Shown here in pieces: positions 1 to 10,790 of a stretch of 24,375 bases of DNA; within the stretch, counting starts at the first letter, position 1, and the number at the start of each line of letters is the position of its first letter. The stretch lies in assembly GCA_003427395.1 (NCBI GenBank), contig BFEA01000586.1, forward strand, positions 224,670-249,044, written 5' to 3'. Origin of the DNA: Chara braunii (lineage: Eukaryota > Streptophyta > Charophyceae > Charales > Characeae). Below the pieces are notes generated by a model that was not told where the DNA came from, made no database searches, and worked only from the letters and a program-made list of their open reading frames with translations. The translations under genes and the position numbers were made by a program.

Positions 1-1377
1 GATGTTGCATTTGATGACCGGTCATGACCTCGGTACCACCCACAACGCAATGCAGTGCCACCTTAATCCAATGCCACATCAGCATGCTCTCATCATCAAT
101 CAAACATTCCGCCTGTCATCACGGCTAATATGCCGTTTGTAGCCTTCCGGTGCACCCCTCTCCACCCAGGGCGTGCACCAATAGTGGCATGACGTCACAA
201 GTACCCACTGCGAAGAAGCATCATCAACGCACCAAGTCTGTATAACGCCAGCGTGCCAAAGGTAAGTGGCGATCAAACCATGCTCCGATACCAAATTGCA
301 AGGAACATTAGTATGGACGAAGCACAGAAATCCAGAATGCAAAATCACACTGAAGTCCAAGTATTCAAAGCCAAAGCAGATAGCACATGGAACCGAGTAA
401 CCATCCCATTGAGAATGATACAGAAGAATCGTGAGTCAATGTCCATGCCCACCAGGGCAACACCAACAGCATAACCCAAATGTAGCTCTCTCTTGTGAAT
501 GGCGCCAAGCACCCTTTCTACTCTACAGCCTATCCTACAACTACAGCAATGAACAGCAACCAGACAACTTGACTACCAGCGAGTGATGATGTCAACACCA
601 ATGCAGACCTCAACCATCACCAGGTACGTGTCATCTTCCCCACACTCTCCCTTGTTACCCACACAGCGCCCTTCACCTCCGAAGTACCACCTTCGCCCTC
701 ACCTCCCCTGCACCCTCTTGCGGCCCGGCTATGGCCGCCAGTGCCCTGCAAGCAGGCAGCNCCCTACCGCCTAGCGNTGCCCTGCTTCTTCTTAGCGCAG
801 CNCTGCTCTGCATTAGCGCAGCACCCTTGCATCTGCGCAGCGTGCCCGCATATGCCAGCATTGGCCAAGATCCCNGCTGCCTCGCCCTGCTTGCCTATAT
901 GCCAGTGCAGTGTGTGGGCGGCCTCCCTTCAGCCTGTGTCCGGGGCCCAGAGGCTGAAGCCAACTCGATACAGTTGGGCCCCGGGGTAAGGCAGTTGCGC
1001 CTCCTTCATCAAGGCCTGCAGCCAGCTTCAGATAGTGGGCCGATTTCCCTTTGGCATTTTCGGCCTCTCTTTCCAGCATGCATTGTCGGCCTCACATTCA
1101 GATGCCCAGGGCCTAACCAACTCAGAGGCCCTGGGCTTTCAGCATTTGCTGAAATCCGAGACTCTGTGCACTCCAACCAACTGGCGTGCTGCAACTGTAT
1201 GAACCCCACTTCGTGAAATGTCGCACAGAGGGCTGTTTTCGATTTGCTGGCCCGCCTTCACTTAGGGCGGGCACTAGGCTTGCTGGGGCCTTAGCCCAGA
1301 ACATGTACATCATGGCAAGGCCCCTACTTGAGGGCTCAATCCTCACAGAGAGAAGAATGTAGCTTACTTTATTCAAA
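1..1377. other. Unrecognised stretch, no supportable gene
   Basis: I see no gene here. Open frames are short (under about 165 codons), occur on both strands and have no recognisable domain. The longest (731-1216, plus) crosses several ambiguous bases and is rich in Ala, Leu, Pro and Cys, as expected of a chance frame in GC-rich DNA. A minus-strand frame at 100-360 has a vaguely protein-like composition, but I cannot assign it to a family. Four single Ns (761, 777, 802, 875) mark uncertain bases. The stretch could be old transposon debris, but nothing in it matches the LINEs, SINEs or MITEs found elsewhere in the window. Confidence 0.5.
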
Positions 1378-1427
1378 AATATATATATACAGTTCTATTT
1401 GACGATATATATAGATATATATATATT
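1378..1427. repeat. AT-rich simple repeat
   Basis: Two short (AT)n tracts, about 1379-1389 and 1405-1427, are separated by a few unique bases. This is low-complexity DNA of microsatellite type with no visible function. Confidence 0.85.
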
Positions 1428-1815
1428 TCCATTTCCGCAGGTTGATTCCAACCTCCCGAGGTTACCGCAAATTCCAACCCCCACCGTCATTCAGGCGGCT
1501 GACAAATGGGGTCACAAATAAGTAGTTTGGGGAAATGAGATCCTGGTGTGACTATTTTTTATTGACATTATTTTTTCGAGATTTTGGGGATAGTCCGGTT
1601 TTGGTACCGCAGTGTGAGCGTGCCCTGAGGTTTTTTGTTTTGCTTTGTTTTTTTTTTTTTCTGTTTTTTTTTTTTTGGTAGGATGCTCCGATGGTACACC
1701 CAGGGGTGTGGTCCCATTAGCAGTCGGATAGGAGTCTGGCCAATCCAGTGTGACACTGAGTGGCAGCCGGATGACAGGTTCATTACGAATTTCTGGGGTG
1801 AGAAAACAGGAGGAA
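1428..1815. other. Non-coding stretch with T-rich low-complexity tract
   Basis: There is no gene. A strongly T-rich run lies at about 1631-1676, with two blocks of 12 or more T separated by a few other bases. Read on the minus strand it looks like an A-rich retroposon tail, but I could not identify a SINE or LINE body upstream of it on that strand or a flanking duplication, so I leave it as low complexity. The segment ends at the first base of the MITE-like terminal repeat. Confidence 0.5.
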
Positions 1816-2122
1816 GGGCCTCGCCACACCACTCTTGAAACCCGGTTTTCAAGAGTTGGAGTCGTCGCCACACAGCCACTTGAGAGTTGTGGCCCGAAAA
1901 CTCTTTCGAGAGTTGTCAGAAACCCGTTTCGAGAGTAGCTCTCGAAACTCCTAAACGCCCAGCCTGCGGCACCGCGCTTGAAAAGCGCCCTCCCGAGGGC
2001 ACTCAAAGGACTCACGATTTTCGAGAGCTGTCGGGCCGTTATCCTGACTCCATTCGGAAAAAAACAAAGTTGCACGACTGTCGTTTTCCATCGTTTGCTG
2101 TGTGGCGAGGGGCCCGGAACTC
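1816..2122. mobile_element. MITE-1 left part (interrupted by LINE-A)
   Basis: This is the left portion of a non-autonomous DNA-transposon-like element. Its first 26 bases, beginning GGGCCTCGCCACACC (1816-1841), are the exact reverse complement of 10116-10141 beyond LINE-A. Removing LINE-A and one copy of its duplication leaves an element of about 400 bp. It is packed with a nonamer, CTCTYGAAA or its complement, at about 1832, 1847, 1904, 1927, 1939 and 2019. No coding capacity is visible. Immediate flanks share only GAA, so the superfamily is not decided by a target-site duplication. A second end-like sequence, GTGTGGCGAGGGGCCC, near 2099-2114 leaves open a shorter element ending there; I favour the nested model because of the LINE duplication. 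Confidence 0.7.
2110..2122. repeat. LINE-A target-site duplication, 3' copy
   Basis: GGGCCCGGAACTC directly abuts the LINE-A tail (one extra C at 2123 intervenes). It matches GGGCCGGAACTC at 10038-10049, beyond the presumed 5' end, with one C inserted or lost. The GGAACTC part recurs inside MITE-1, so chance similarity is not excluded, but its position exactly at the tail boundary supports a true duplication. Confidence 0.65.
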
Positions 2123-2123
2123 C

Positions 2124-2537
2124 TTTTTTTTTTTTTTTTTTGAGAAGTTGTCACATTTTATTCCAAGAGAGATGGTCGAGGCCGGGGACCTCACAATTCA
2201 ACCCGGAGTATCAAACAGTAGCCTGCTGAAAAACGGGTCCAGCATCCCATGACCACTCTGCCTATCAACAAAATTAACTCCTCAAAAACTCTCACCCTGA
2301 AGCACAGTAAAAAGGGCTAAAAATTAGCCTGTCAACGACTTTCTGACACTTAAACAACAATTCCTGACGCACAGTGCCAGGCGGTTAACATTCCGAAATC
2401 TATTGTCACTCATGACTACAGCCAGAGGACTGTTTATTTGCTTGTGGGACCTATCAACGGTCCTACCTCTAGAATCATCACCCCTATATACCTGGGGATC
2501 CAACCCTTCTTCCTAATCAACTTAACCATTTTGCCAC
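2124..2537 (-). other. LINE-A 3' UTR and poly(A) tail
   Basis: About 400 bases follow the ORF2 stop and end in 18 A on the minus strand (2141-2124). On that strand GGGATGCTGGACCCG and a following CCGGGTTGAATTGTGAGG-type block are shared with the 3' UTR of LINE-B. AATAAA occurs about 25 bases before the tail (minus strand, in GGAATAAAATG), in the position of a polyadenylation signal. No coding is seen. Confidence 0.75.
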
Positions 2538-5500
2538 CTACAAGCCACCATCCGAACTCACTGTTGCTAAGAAACCTTTCAATGTCCATTTTTTACGAAA
2601 CCACTTGAGGCCCCCTCCAGCCCTTTGTTTAGATCTTCTCCATTCAGCTAGAATGGTCAATCTGAGAGCATCCTTGATCATTCCTCTCTGCGGGTGGAAG
2701 GACCAGTTGTCTTGGTTAAACACCATCGCATTTCTGGCCCTCCATATTGTTTCCATCACTATTCCTCTGCAGACCAAAGCTGCATATACCCACTCATCGC
2801 ACCATTTGGTTTTAGGAGGTAAGGAGGCCGAAAGTATCCAGTCATCCGTCCATTCCCACTCATTACCTCCCCCTTCCTCCCACTGCAGCTCCCACCATCT
2901 TCAAACTTTGTCTGCCAAAGGGCACAACAGCCAAACATGCTCCGTATTTTCCCATCCCCATTTACACCGCTGACAGGTCTGATCAAGCTTCATGCCTCTG
3001 TGTCTTAGCCATACCGCAGAGGGTACTATGTAAAGAGATTGAGCCCACATTAGACTCGCTTGTTTCTGAGAGCGAATCCTCTTAAGTAGTTTCCATTGAA
3101 CACTAAACTCAGGTAGGGGCTTGACTAAGCCTTGTTTTTCATGGTATCTCTGTATTGCTACCTTGCTTGGTTGCCGCTTCGTGCGTCTGCACTGCGCTGC
3201 TCCAACTCTTGGTCGGTATTGGACCAGGGGAATTATCTTATCATTTCCGTCTTTCCATCCATATTGAACTGGTTCCACTCTGTATTCTTCAGCGAGGTTT
3301 TCCAGAAGGGTCGCCCGTCTCATTTTTCGTTCTTGCGGTTCCCAGACCCTGACTTCCAACAGTCCCAACGTTGAGTCCAGAGTGATTTCTTCCTCCCTCC
3401 TCAACTCTGTCCCTTCCTTAACTAACCTACCCATTCTCCACTGCTCTAGTCTCATACCCCGAGGCAAATCCGGACCTAGTACCTTTAAAATGCAGCGAGA
3501 GTTATCTGGGTGCATCACCCAGGTATCTTTACCGTGCTCTGTAGTATCCTTCAGGATCTCTTCCCACCGAGGGGGCAGTGCAGCCCGCAGTGCTTCATAG
3601 TGTTCCTCAACTCTATGCAGTCTGGGCAGCTTCTTTCTCAAATCTTCAATGGACAGCCATGTTTGTCCTTCTCCATCCCATATGTGTTTAACCAAGAACA
3701 CTACCTTTTCTATCCATGCTCATGCGAAGTTTCCCGCCCTTTGGGCTGATTCAAAGACTTGATCAGACCCTTGTTTTATCAATACATTATCAAATAGACC
3801 CTGGTTTCCCACTTCTATCTTGGTCAGTGGATCCCTCAGCATCATGGGCCTGACTTTTCGCCACGCTGTCAAAATACCAGACCATATTCTAGAGTTCGTC
3901 CTTCTTTTAGAAAAATTGGTCAATAACAGACATGCCCACACATTCACTCCCTGTGCCAGAGCCCAATCCCTTCTCAATATATATTCAGCAAGGAGGATCC
4001 AAAGGGGCGGCTCTCTTTGGAAACAGGCTTTGATAACCCATTTGATTAGCAATCCAACATTCTGATCCCGTGGATCCAAAACCCCCAATCCTCCCTGGTC
4101 TCTTGGCTGGCACACCATCTCCCAGGCCACTTTATGAATAAACCCTTGTTCTTCCGAGGCTGAGGGTTTCCACAGGTACTGAGCCGATACCCTTTTGATC
4201 TGGGCATAGGCCTTGTCTCCCAGATAATGAATGGTGAGAGGAAACCATATAATAGAAAGAGCAGCTGAGGTGAGCACCAGAGCTCTTCCAAAAGTCGATA
4301 ACTTATGGCTCCTTACCCAGCCCAGTATCCTTGCACATACTTTCTCCTTGATGATCTTGTCCTGGGCCACAGAGCAGTTTGTCAATGACGCTTGAATTCC
4401 CAGGAAGCGCTCCGAGCTCTCGGGCGGGACTTCTCTGAGTCCCCAATTCACACACAAATTGAATGGGGTGGGGAGTAGGTATACAGACTTATCCCAGTTT
4501 ATAGATGCCTCAGATAGCTCACAGTACATATCTAACTACTCTAAGTTCAGTAAAGGAGGTAAGCGAGTTTTCACACGCAATTGTCAAGTCATCGGCTATC
4601 GCTCCTCCTTTCCAATGGATGGAGGGTGGGATTTCCAAGCCTCTTATATTAGAGTTGTGTCTAATATTATCTAAGAGAACCTCCAGTTGTAACACAAAAA
4701 GGAGGGGGGCTAGGGGGCAGTCCTGTCGAAGAGAGCGAGTTAGTTTAAAAGTATCCGACAGTCTGCCATTCACTAGGACTACTAGTAGCATCCGTATACA
4801 TGGCTTTGACGCCCTGCAAAAAGTTGGGACCGAAACCCATATGATTCAATGTCGTGAAAACAAACGACCATCCCACTTTATCGTAGGCCTTCTCCATATC
4901 AAGGAGAAGGACGGCAATTTCTTTCTTTTCCGAAGCGATGATCTCTAGAGCTTGCAGGGTGGTCATAATGTTATCGAAAATTGTGCGTCCCTTAACGAAA
5001 GCTCCTTGTTCTTGTCCCACTAATTTGGGTAGAAATTCTGCCAGTTTAATGGCCTGGGCCTTAGCCAAGATTTTATAAGCTACATTTAACACAGAAATTG
5101 GTCGATAGTTCCTTACTTCAGATTTACTTCCCTTTTTGTACAGCAGTGAAATATACCCTTTTAGGAAGCCCGCCGGGAGAGACCCGTGTGTTCTTAAATT
5201 ACTATACACCTTAGTCAGAAATGGGCCAAACACATCCCAGCATTCCACATAGAGTTCCACAGGAAGGCCATCGAGACCAGGACATTTCCCTCTCGCCATC
5301 TGTCCGGCTGCTTTACCCAGTTCTTCTACTGAGAACGATTCTTCTAGGGATTGCCTCATTTGTAGAGACAGCTTGATCCTCGACCTGTCCCAGAAAGAGT
5401 TGTTAATAGAGAGGTCAAAGTCACAAGAGTCAAAGAATCTCCCAGTGGAAGCAATATCACTGAAGTAGTCAAAGGCATACGAGCACATGGTTTCTGTGTC

Positions 5501-6742
5501 GGATGTCACGAGAGGATTTACTGCAAAAGGGTGGGCCAGCTCCCTAATAAGAGACTTTGACTGTCTGAGAATTAGTGAACGAAAGGAAATTTTAGTCATC
5601 CTGTCGTATCCAATAATTCCCCTCAATTTCAGCCAGTCCAACCACTCTGTCTGTTTTCTAACTTCTAATTTTTCTAATTCGATTATGGCCTTACTTCTTT
5701 TTTCTGACCAGTAGAAATTTGTGCAGGGGTCTCCTCCCATCCTTTCTTCTGCCTGAGTGATCTCCTTGTGAAGCTTTTTCTCTTCCCACTGGCGAGCTGC
5801 TACGTGCATTCTTTAAAAATTCATTAGAGCGGCTCTAATTATGTTAATGCCTACTTCTGCCCACTCACGCTGATCATCGAACAAATCTGTTGCTCTTTCC
5901 CAGCACAGCATCCGTTTCCTAATCCATTCCTTAATCCCCTCGTCTTTTAGCAGATTTACGTTAAGTCTAAACGGGGGTCTTACCTTTTGAACCACATCCA
6001 CTGCTATAACGTCCATAAGTACCGGATAATGGTCAAACAAAGATGCGAACTAAACCTCTGACCAGCAGCACCTGTCCCAGGGGGCCCCTCGAGCCAAAAT
6101 AAAATCTAACCGGCTTCTGGGGGGTTGGACTCTTTTGGATGGTCGCGGACCAAACCAAGAAAAACCATTGTTATCCGGATTAAGAATTCGGTAGACATCG
6201 TTCAATACTTGTGAGTCAATAAGCTCGGTAAGCATATCTGAATCCGCTCTAGCTGGGTGTCTTGATAAGGAGTCCAGTCCGGGAATCAGAATAGTATTCA
6301 GATCCCCTAAAATGATCAAATATTCAGTATCAGGAATAAAACTGGGCAAATTAGCCAAAAAGTCCACCCTCTGATTCAAATCCACAGGAGCGTAGACCGA
6401 CATAACGGTCCACTCCTCCTCCCCAAGCTGAAATTTCAACCACGCCAGTCTTCCTTTCGAGTCGGAGTAGGAGTCAAGTTCCATAATGTTACGGTTCTTA
6501 TCTATAAGTATGGTCACCCCACCAGAGGTCCCCACTGATGGGGACCATATCTGGGGACCGTCCCATAGGGCGGCAGTTTCCCTGATTTTTTCAGAATTTA
6601 ACTTTGTTTCTTGCAACCCAATTATCTGAACGTTCTTCCTGTGTATCCAGGCTCTAAGCCTGGCCCTTTTATGTCTGCGTGTAGTCTCCCCTAAGCCACG
6701 TGTGTTCCAAGAGGCGATACGTAGCTTAGGTGGAAGAACCAT
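2538..6742 (-). pseudogene. LINE-A ORF2: endonuclease-reverse transcriptase, disrupted
   Basis: This would encode about 1,400 residues: an APE-like endonuclease nicks the target and the reverse transcriptase copies the element RNA from the nick. The start is the ATG at 6742, aligned with LINE-B (MVLPPKLRIASWN against MVVPNKIRLISWN). The endonuclease (about 6742-5980) keeps WNTRG, QETK, GDLN and RLDFIL, but its final SDH is FDH. RT motif A is LLLDMEKAYDKV (near 4890), motif B is LRQDCPLAP (usual RQGCPL), and motif C is IADD (4588-4599). The C-terminal CQRCKWGWENTEHVWLLCPL matches zf-RVT. Stops lie at 6050, 5813, 3720 (CGA to TGA at a position that is Arg in LINE-B) and 2901. Frameshifts lie near 4790 and 4525. 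It is inactive. Confidence 0.85.
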
Positions 6743-9582
6743 CAGGTCTGCCTCCACCGCTTTGTTGGATACGGTCTATCTCAGAATGGGAAGCCCCTAA
6801 AACTCGGCCTTTGCTGCGTGCTGCCGTCAGCATAGCCTTGATATTCTCGTTTGTCAGTATGTCCTGCAGTCCCCCTTTCTAGACCCAATCCGAAACCAGG
6901 GAACGCTGTCTTCCGGCTGGGTGCAGAAAAGCGCTGGCTGTCTCTGTAGGATTCATCACCAATTCCTGCAGACGGAACCAGTGGACACGTAGATCGCACC
7001 ATCTGTCAAACGATCCGTTATGGTTTTGAGCCCTAATAGAACGAAGTAGAATACCACCGGGGGGCCCTTTTCTACTTGGGACAGATAACGATTAGGCTTT
7101 GGGATCGGCAAGGGGGCTACCGAACCTGTGTGATGCAATATGTGCCATTTTGTTAACTCTGCCACCTCTTCTTCAGAGGGTGTGTCGTTAACTGGAATCG
7201 CTGGTAGCTCTACAACCTCACTGTCTGTGAGACGAGTCAGCACCACAATTCCATTTGGGGAGGCATCAGAGCAGATCAATGGAATAAGATACTTTTTAAC
7301 AATTCCTTTTAATCTGTCTTGTTTGGATAGTGTTATCATTGGTCCCGCAAGAGAAAGTTCCTTGCGGGCAGTTCGATGAGGGTGACTTCGTTTTTGACCC
7401 ACTCAATAGCCACCTTGACCTTGATCCGGCCAAAAATCCAATGAATTCTCTGCGAAAGTACCCCTCCCCGTGTTATCATTTCTCTTAGCTTTCTTGGAAG
7501 AAGACCTTCCAGCAGGCCCGTTTTCTTTCAAGACTGTGTCTCTCAACTTCCCTGATGTTGCTACCTGTTCACTTTTAGTGAGAGGCACCTCCTCTGTGTT
7601 CAGACCATTTTCCTCTGTAACCCTTACAGGAAGGTCATCGGAGGATTCACCTTGTCCTAACTGCTCAGCCCTCTCCGAATCTGCCTGCTCCACCTCATTG
7701 TACATATCATTATAATACACTTTGGCCTTCCCGGAGAGGGCTCCAAAAGCCAGCGTTCGGGGAGATAAGCTCTGACCCGACCGATCGTGCGGGCCGGCCC
7801 CGGGGTCTGCTTCCCTATCCTGCAGGGTCATCCCAACTACGCCCAGCAGGTCGTCCCCTTCCTCCGAGTCCTCTTCTTCCCCCCCTGTGCCTTCCTCCTC
7901 CTCCTTATCCTCCCACTCCTCTTCTCTATCCCCAATTAAAAAACTCCTTATCCCCTTCTTCCCTCTCCCTTGTGGTTTCCTCTACCACCCTCCCTTTCTC
8001 TGGACCTCTCTTCCTTATCCTCTGTCATTTCCTCAGAGTTTCTATCCCCCTCTGCCTTTCCTGCAACCTCATCAACCCTTTCCCATCCTGGCGCTTCTGG
8101 GGGCTTCTCATCCTCCTTCGCCCTATGATTATTGTTTCCTTCTTCCTCACTGGAGCATTCCTCCTCGTCATACTCCCCAACTTTCTCTCCCTGTTTATCC
8201 TCTTCTTCCTCCTCCTCTTTTTCCTCCTCCTCCTCTTCGTCTTCCAACTCCTCTTTGTCTTCGTTATTGTCTTCCACGTCCATGTCCTCCTTGTCATCCT
8301 CTTCATCTGTTTCCTCCTCCGTGTCCTCGTTGACCTTCTCCTCCAAGTCTACATACCGAATCTCCTCTCTATCCTCATCATCCTCTTGTCTGATTCCCTT
8401 TTCCGCCTTCTCTCTCTTTTCTATCTCCATCTCATTTGTCCCTTCCTCACTTGGTGCAGGTCCTTTAAGGATCTCTTTGTAGGTCGGCTTCGTACGGTCT
8501 ATCCAGATTACTAACTCCCGACCAGTGATTCTTCCCTTGCCTTGGGTCGACGCATGAGGCTGGTTTGGCGCAGGAGCCTGATTACCATCACTCCCCTTCC
8601 TAGATTTTCCTTTCTCTTTACCTCCAGCCTCCTTTTCTTTTTCTTTTCCCTTCTCTACAGGACCTTTCCCGCGATTGTTTTTGTTTGGCTTCCCCGGACC
8701 TTTCTGACTCTTCTTGGCCGGACATTCTGAATCACCCTCATAATGGTAGAAGCGACGGCAGTCAGCGCACTATGGAGTATCGGCGCTGACCACTTCATTT
8801 TCTACCAAGCCCTGTTCGGCCAAGTCCACCAGAAGCCAAGGTTTGAATCGAAACCTTGCAGAGGAAACCAAATCAAAGCGAACATTCTTCAGTTCCGAAA
8901 CACCAGGTTCATCAAAAATCGGGGAAGTTTTCAGAATCTGACCAAAGGCTTCTTCCACCGCCGTTTTAAGTTGGGGAAGAGCTGCCACAGGAACCAGGAA
9001 GCAGCTGATCCAAAAAAAATTAAATCGCATGGCTTCCCTTTATTCCTGAAGCTGGTTTTCATTCATCCAAGGTTGAAATGTCAATGAATAACGTTTCCCA
9101 TTGAGGGTGATGAGCTCTTGCTTCTTTCGCAGCATGAAAGAGGCCACCTGGCTCGAAGCTGAGACATAGGTGACCAAATTCCTACAATCATTATGAAACA
9201 ACCCTCGTTTCGGAGGTACGTTGACTTGTGGGTTGGCCGCCCATCCATCCTCATATATATGTACTAAGCGTTTTTTGACCTCAACTGGCACGGATGTTGA
9301 CTCATCACCAAATAGAATCGTGACCGCATGCTCTTTGAGTCAATCAACTTGCACACGGAGAACTTCCGGATTTATGATTACCCTAATGAAATGGTCACCC
9401 ACTTCCACCATATTTTTGGCCAAGTGGCTCGACAAAATACCATCAGAGTAACATTGGCTCATAATATCCCGTATTCTTTGTCTTTCCACGTCAGACATAG
9501 AGGACGTCGAGCCCGGAGTTGGTGACGGAGGGGGAGGGGGAGGGGGGGGGGAAGATGAGGAGGCCCCGTTGGCTCCAGTCAT
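6726..9582 (-). pseudogene. LINE-A ORF1: nucleic-acid-binding protein, disrupted
   Basis: ORF1 proteins of L1 elements coat the element RNA. This one begins at the ATG at 9582 and, by alignment with LINE-B, ends with TAA at 6728-6726. That makes about 950 codons, long for a plant LINE. In order it has a Ser/Pro-rich N-terminus with eight prolines in a row; a DUF4283-like RNA-binding domain (about 9290-8800); a knuckle CADCRRFYHYEGDSEC (CX2CX4HX6C, about 8769-8722); a Lys-rich stretch; a very acidic Glu/Asp tract (about 8430-7860); and a C-terminal block containing ELSLAGPM (near 7350), also present in LINE-B. Stops at 9340, 9040 and 8770 each replace a Trp of LINE-B. There is another stop at 7403, a frameshift near 7950 and further shifts near 6970. 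The DUF4283 assignment is by pattern only. Confidence 0.75.
7860..8430 (-). other. Glu/Asp-rich tract of LINE-A ORF1 (pyrimidine-rich on plus strand)
   Basis: The plus strand is almost pure C/T for several hundred bases, which on the minus strand encodes a Glu/Asp/Lys-rich region with runs of six glutamates. The same interval has long open frames on the plus strand (for example 7887-8333 and 7972-8514), but these are Ser/Leu/Pro shadows of the GA-rich coding strand. The acidic tract sits between the zinc knuckle and the conserved C-terminal block of ORF1. LINE-B has a Gly/Asp-rich segment at the same position with little residue-level conservation. Confidence 0.8.
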
Positions 9583-10037
9583 TTTCGGCTCCCCTTGGTT
9601 TCCACCCTCTCCCTTCCCTCTGCCACTCCTTTTGTTCGACTCCCCAAGTAGGACTTACAAGACAGTTAGTAAATAAACACGCAAAGCGAGAGTTCCTAAA
9701 TTAAATAAAATATCCTAATATATACCGAGGCATAAATAAACTGGGATAACATTCATTATACTCCACCCCTTACTCTCGGGCATATGACATAATACCTTCC
9801 TCCAAATATGTAGTCGCCACGAGAGTGAGTAGTCGAAATGCCTGTTGGCGCCATCAAGATTCCACATCTCCTCTCATGCCCCCACAGTTGATCCCACCTT
9901 TCTCCATCCCGTCTTGGAAGCATGCAGCAGCGAAGCACCGGATCCCCAAGGCCCAGGGCCGCGGCTACAGACTACCTATAGTCTTCGTCTATAGACCGCT
10001 GCACCCTACGTTGACCGGACAGACTTCCTGCCCCCTC
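9583..10037 (-). other. LINE-A 5' leader
   Basis: This stretch of about 455 bases lies between the flanking duplication and the ORF1 ATG. It has no reading frame of note. It would hold the internal promoter of the element, but I see no motif that I can name. It is not evidently similar to the 740-base leader of LINE-B, which fits the rapid turnover of LINE 5' ends. The exact 5' end rests on the imperfect duplication at 10038-10049. Confidence 0.5.
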
Positions 10038-10049
10038 GGGCCGGAACTC
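10038..10049. repeat. LINE-A target-site duplication, 5' copy
   Basis: GGGCCGGAACTC lies at the presumed 5' end of LINE-A and matches 2110-2122 with one base gap. Joined to the MITE-1 halves it restores a GGAACTCTTGAAAA unit identical to the neighbouring repeat units. Confidence 0.6.
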
Positions 10050-10141
10050 TTGAAAACCGGAACTCTTGAAAACCCAACTCTTGAGAACGCCTGACAGCTC
10101 TTGAAAAAGTTCCCCGTTTCAAGAGTGGTGTGGCGAGGCCC
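10050..10141. mobile_element. MITE-1 right part
   Basis: This is the continuation of MITE-1 after LINE-A. It holds direct CTCTTGAAA-type units (starting about 10047, 10063, 10078 and 10098) and then the terminal inverted repeat 10116-10141, a perfect 26-base complement of 1816-1841. The following bases are GAAGGC and an A-run. No coding. Confidence 0.75.
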
Positions 10142-10370
10142 GAAGGCAAAAAAAAAAAACAGAAACAGAGACCTTCCACCTGAAATCACGGCAGAGTGCT
10201 TCCCAGCCATCAGATCACAAATGATCTGATGGTGGTGGTTGCAACAACAGTGCAGAAAGGAACTGCCACATTTCTTGGAATAAACTCGACTTCTGTCAGC
10301 AGTGATCCTGACACCCTCCACATACTCCGTGATTGAAGGAGGGCTCCACCCAATGAGATAATTGCACAAC
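10142..10370. other. Short unassigned stretch before the assembly gap
   Basis: No gene is seen. It starts with an A-run and contains a perfect 11-bp stem with a 4-base loop (CCATCAGATCA at 10207-10217, TGATCTGATGG at 10222-10232). That stem is too isolated to call a functional RNA. The stretch stops at the N run. Confidence 0.5.
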
Positions 10371-10790
10371 NNNNNNNNNNNNNNNNNNNNNNNNNNNNNN
10401 NNNNNNNNNNNNNNNNNNNNNNNNNNNNNNNNNNNNNNNNNNNNNNNNNNNNNNNNNNNNNNNNNNNNNNNNNNNNNNNNNNNNNNNNNNNNNNNNNNNN
10501 NNNNNNNNNNNNNNNNNNNNNNNNNNNNNNNNNNNNNNNNNNNNNNNNNNNNNNNNNNNNNNNNNNNNNNNNNNNNNNNNNNNNNNNNNNNNNNNNNNNN
10601 NNNNNNNNNNNNNNNNNNNNNNNNNNNNNNNNNNNNNNNNNNNNNNNNNNNNNNNNNNNNNNNNNNNNNNNNNNNNNNNNNNNNNNNNNNNNNNNNNNNN
10701 NNNNNNNNNNNNNNNNNNNNNNNNNNNNNNNNNNNNNNNNNNNNNNNNNNNNNNNNNNNNNNNNNNNNNNNNNNNNNNNNNNNNNNNNNN
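10371..10790. other. Assembly gap (420 N)
   Basis: A solid run of N. Reading frames drawn through it are meaningless. The left end of the neighbouring short MITE lies in it, so the gap probably falls in repeat DNA that was hard to assemble. Confidence 0.99.

Larger units (their letters stand above)
2123..10037 (-). mobile_element. LINE-A: full-length plant L1-type retrotransposon
   Basis: This is a non-LTR retrotransposon of about 7.9 kb read on the minus strand. In element order it has a 5' leader (10037-9583), ORF1 (9582-6726), ORF2 (6742-2538), a 3' UTR (2537-2142) and an 18-base A-tail (2141-2124, T on the plus strand). ORF2 carries an APE endonuclease, a reverse transcriptase and a terminal CCHC module, the standard set of plant L1 elements that insert by target-primed reverse transcription. 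A 12-13 bp imperfect duplication flanks it. It is inserted inside MITE-1. At least eight in-frame stops and several frameshifts show that it is dead. Its 3' end resembles that of LINE-B (GGGAYGCTGGACCCG and a CCGGGTTGA block), so both belong to one lineage. Confidence 0.85.

Noticed and set aside
731-1216. A 161-codon plus-strand frame
   Set aside because: It crosses four ambiguous bases, overlaps open frames on both strands, has no domain and lies in GC-rich DNA.
1816-2114. MITE-1 as a separate 300-bp element ending at GTGTGGCGAGGGGCCC
   Set aside because: The far end at 10116-10141 matches the left terminus perfectly over 26 bases, and LINE-A has a plausible duplication between. The inner end-like sequence is less exact. 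Kept as an alternative only.
7887-8514. Long plus-strand reading frames rich in Ser, Leu and Pro
   Set aside because: They are the complement of the GA-rich acidic tract of LINE-A ORF1 and have no independent homology or start context.
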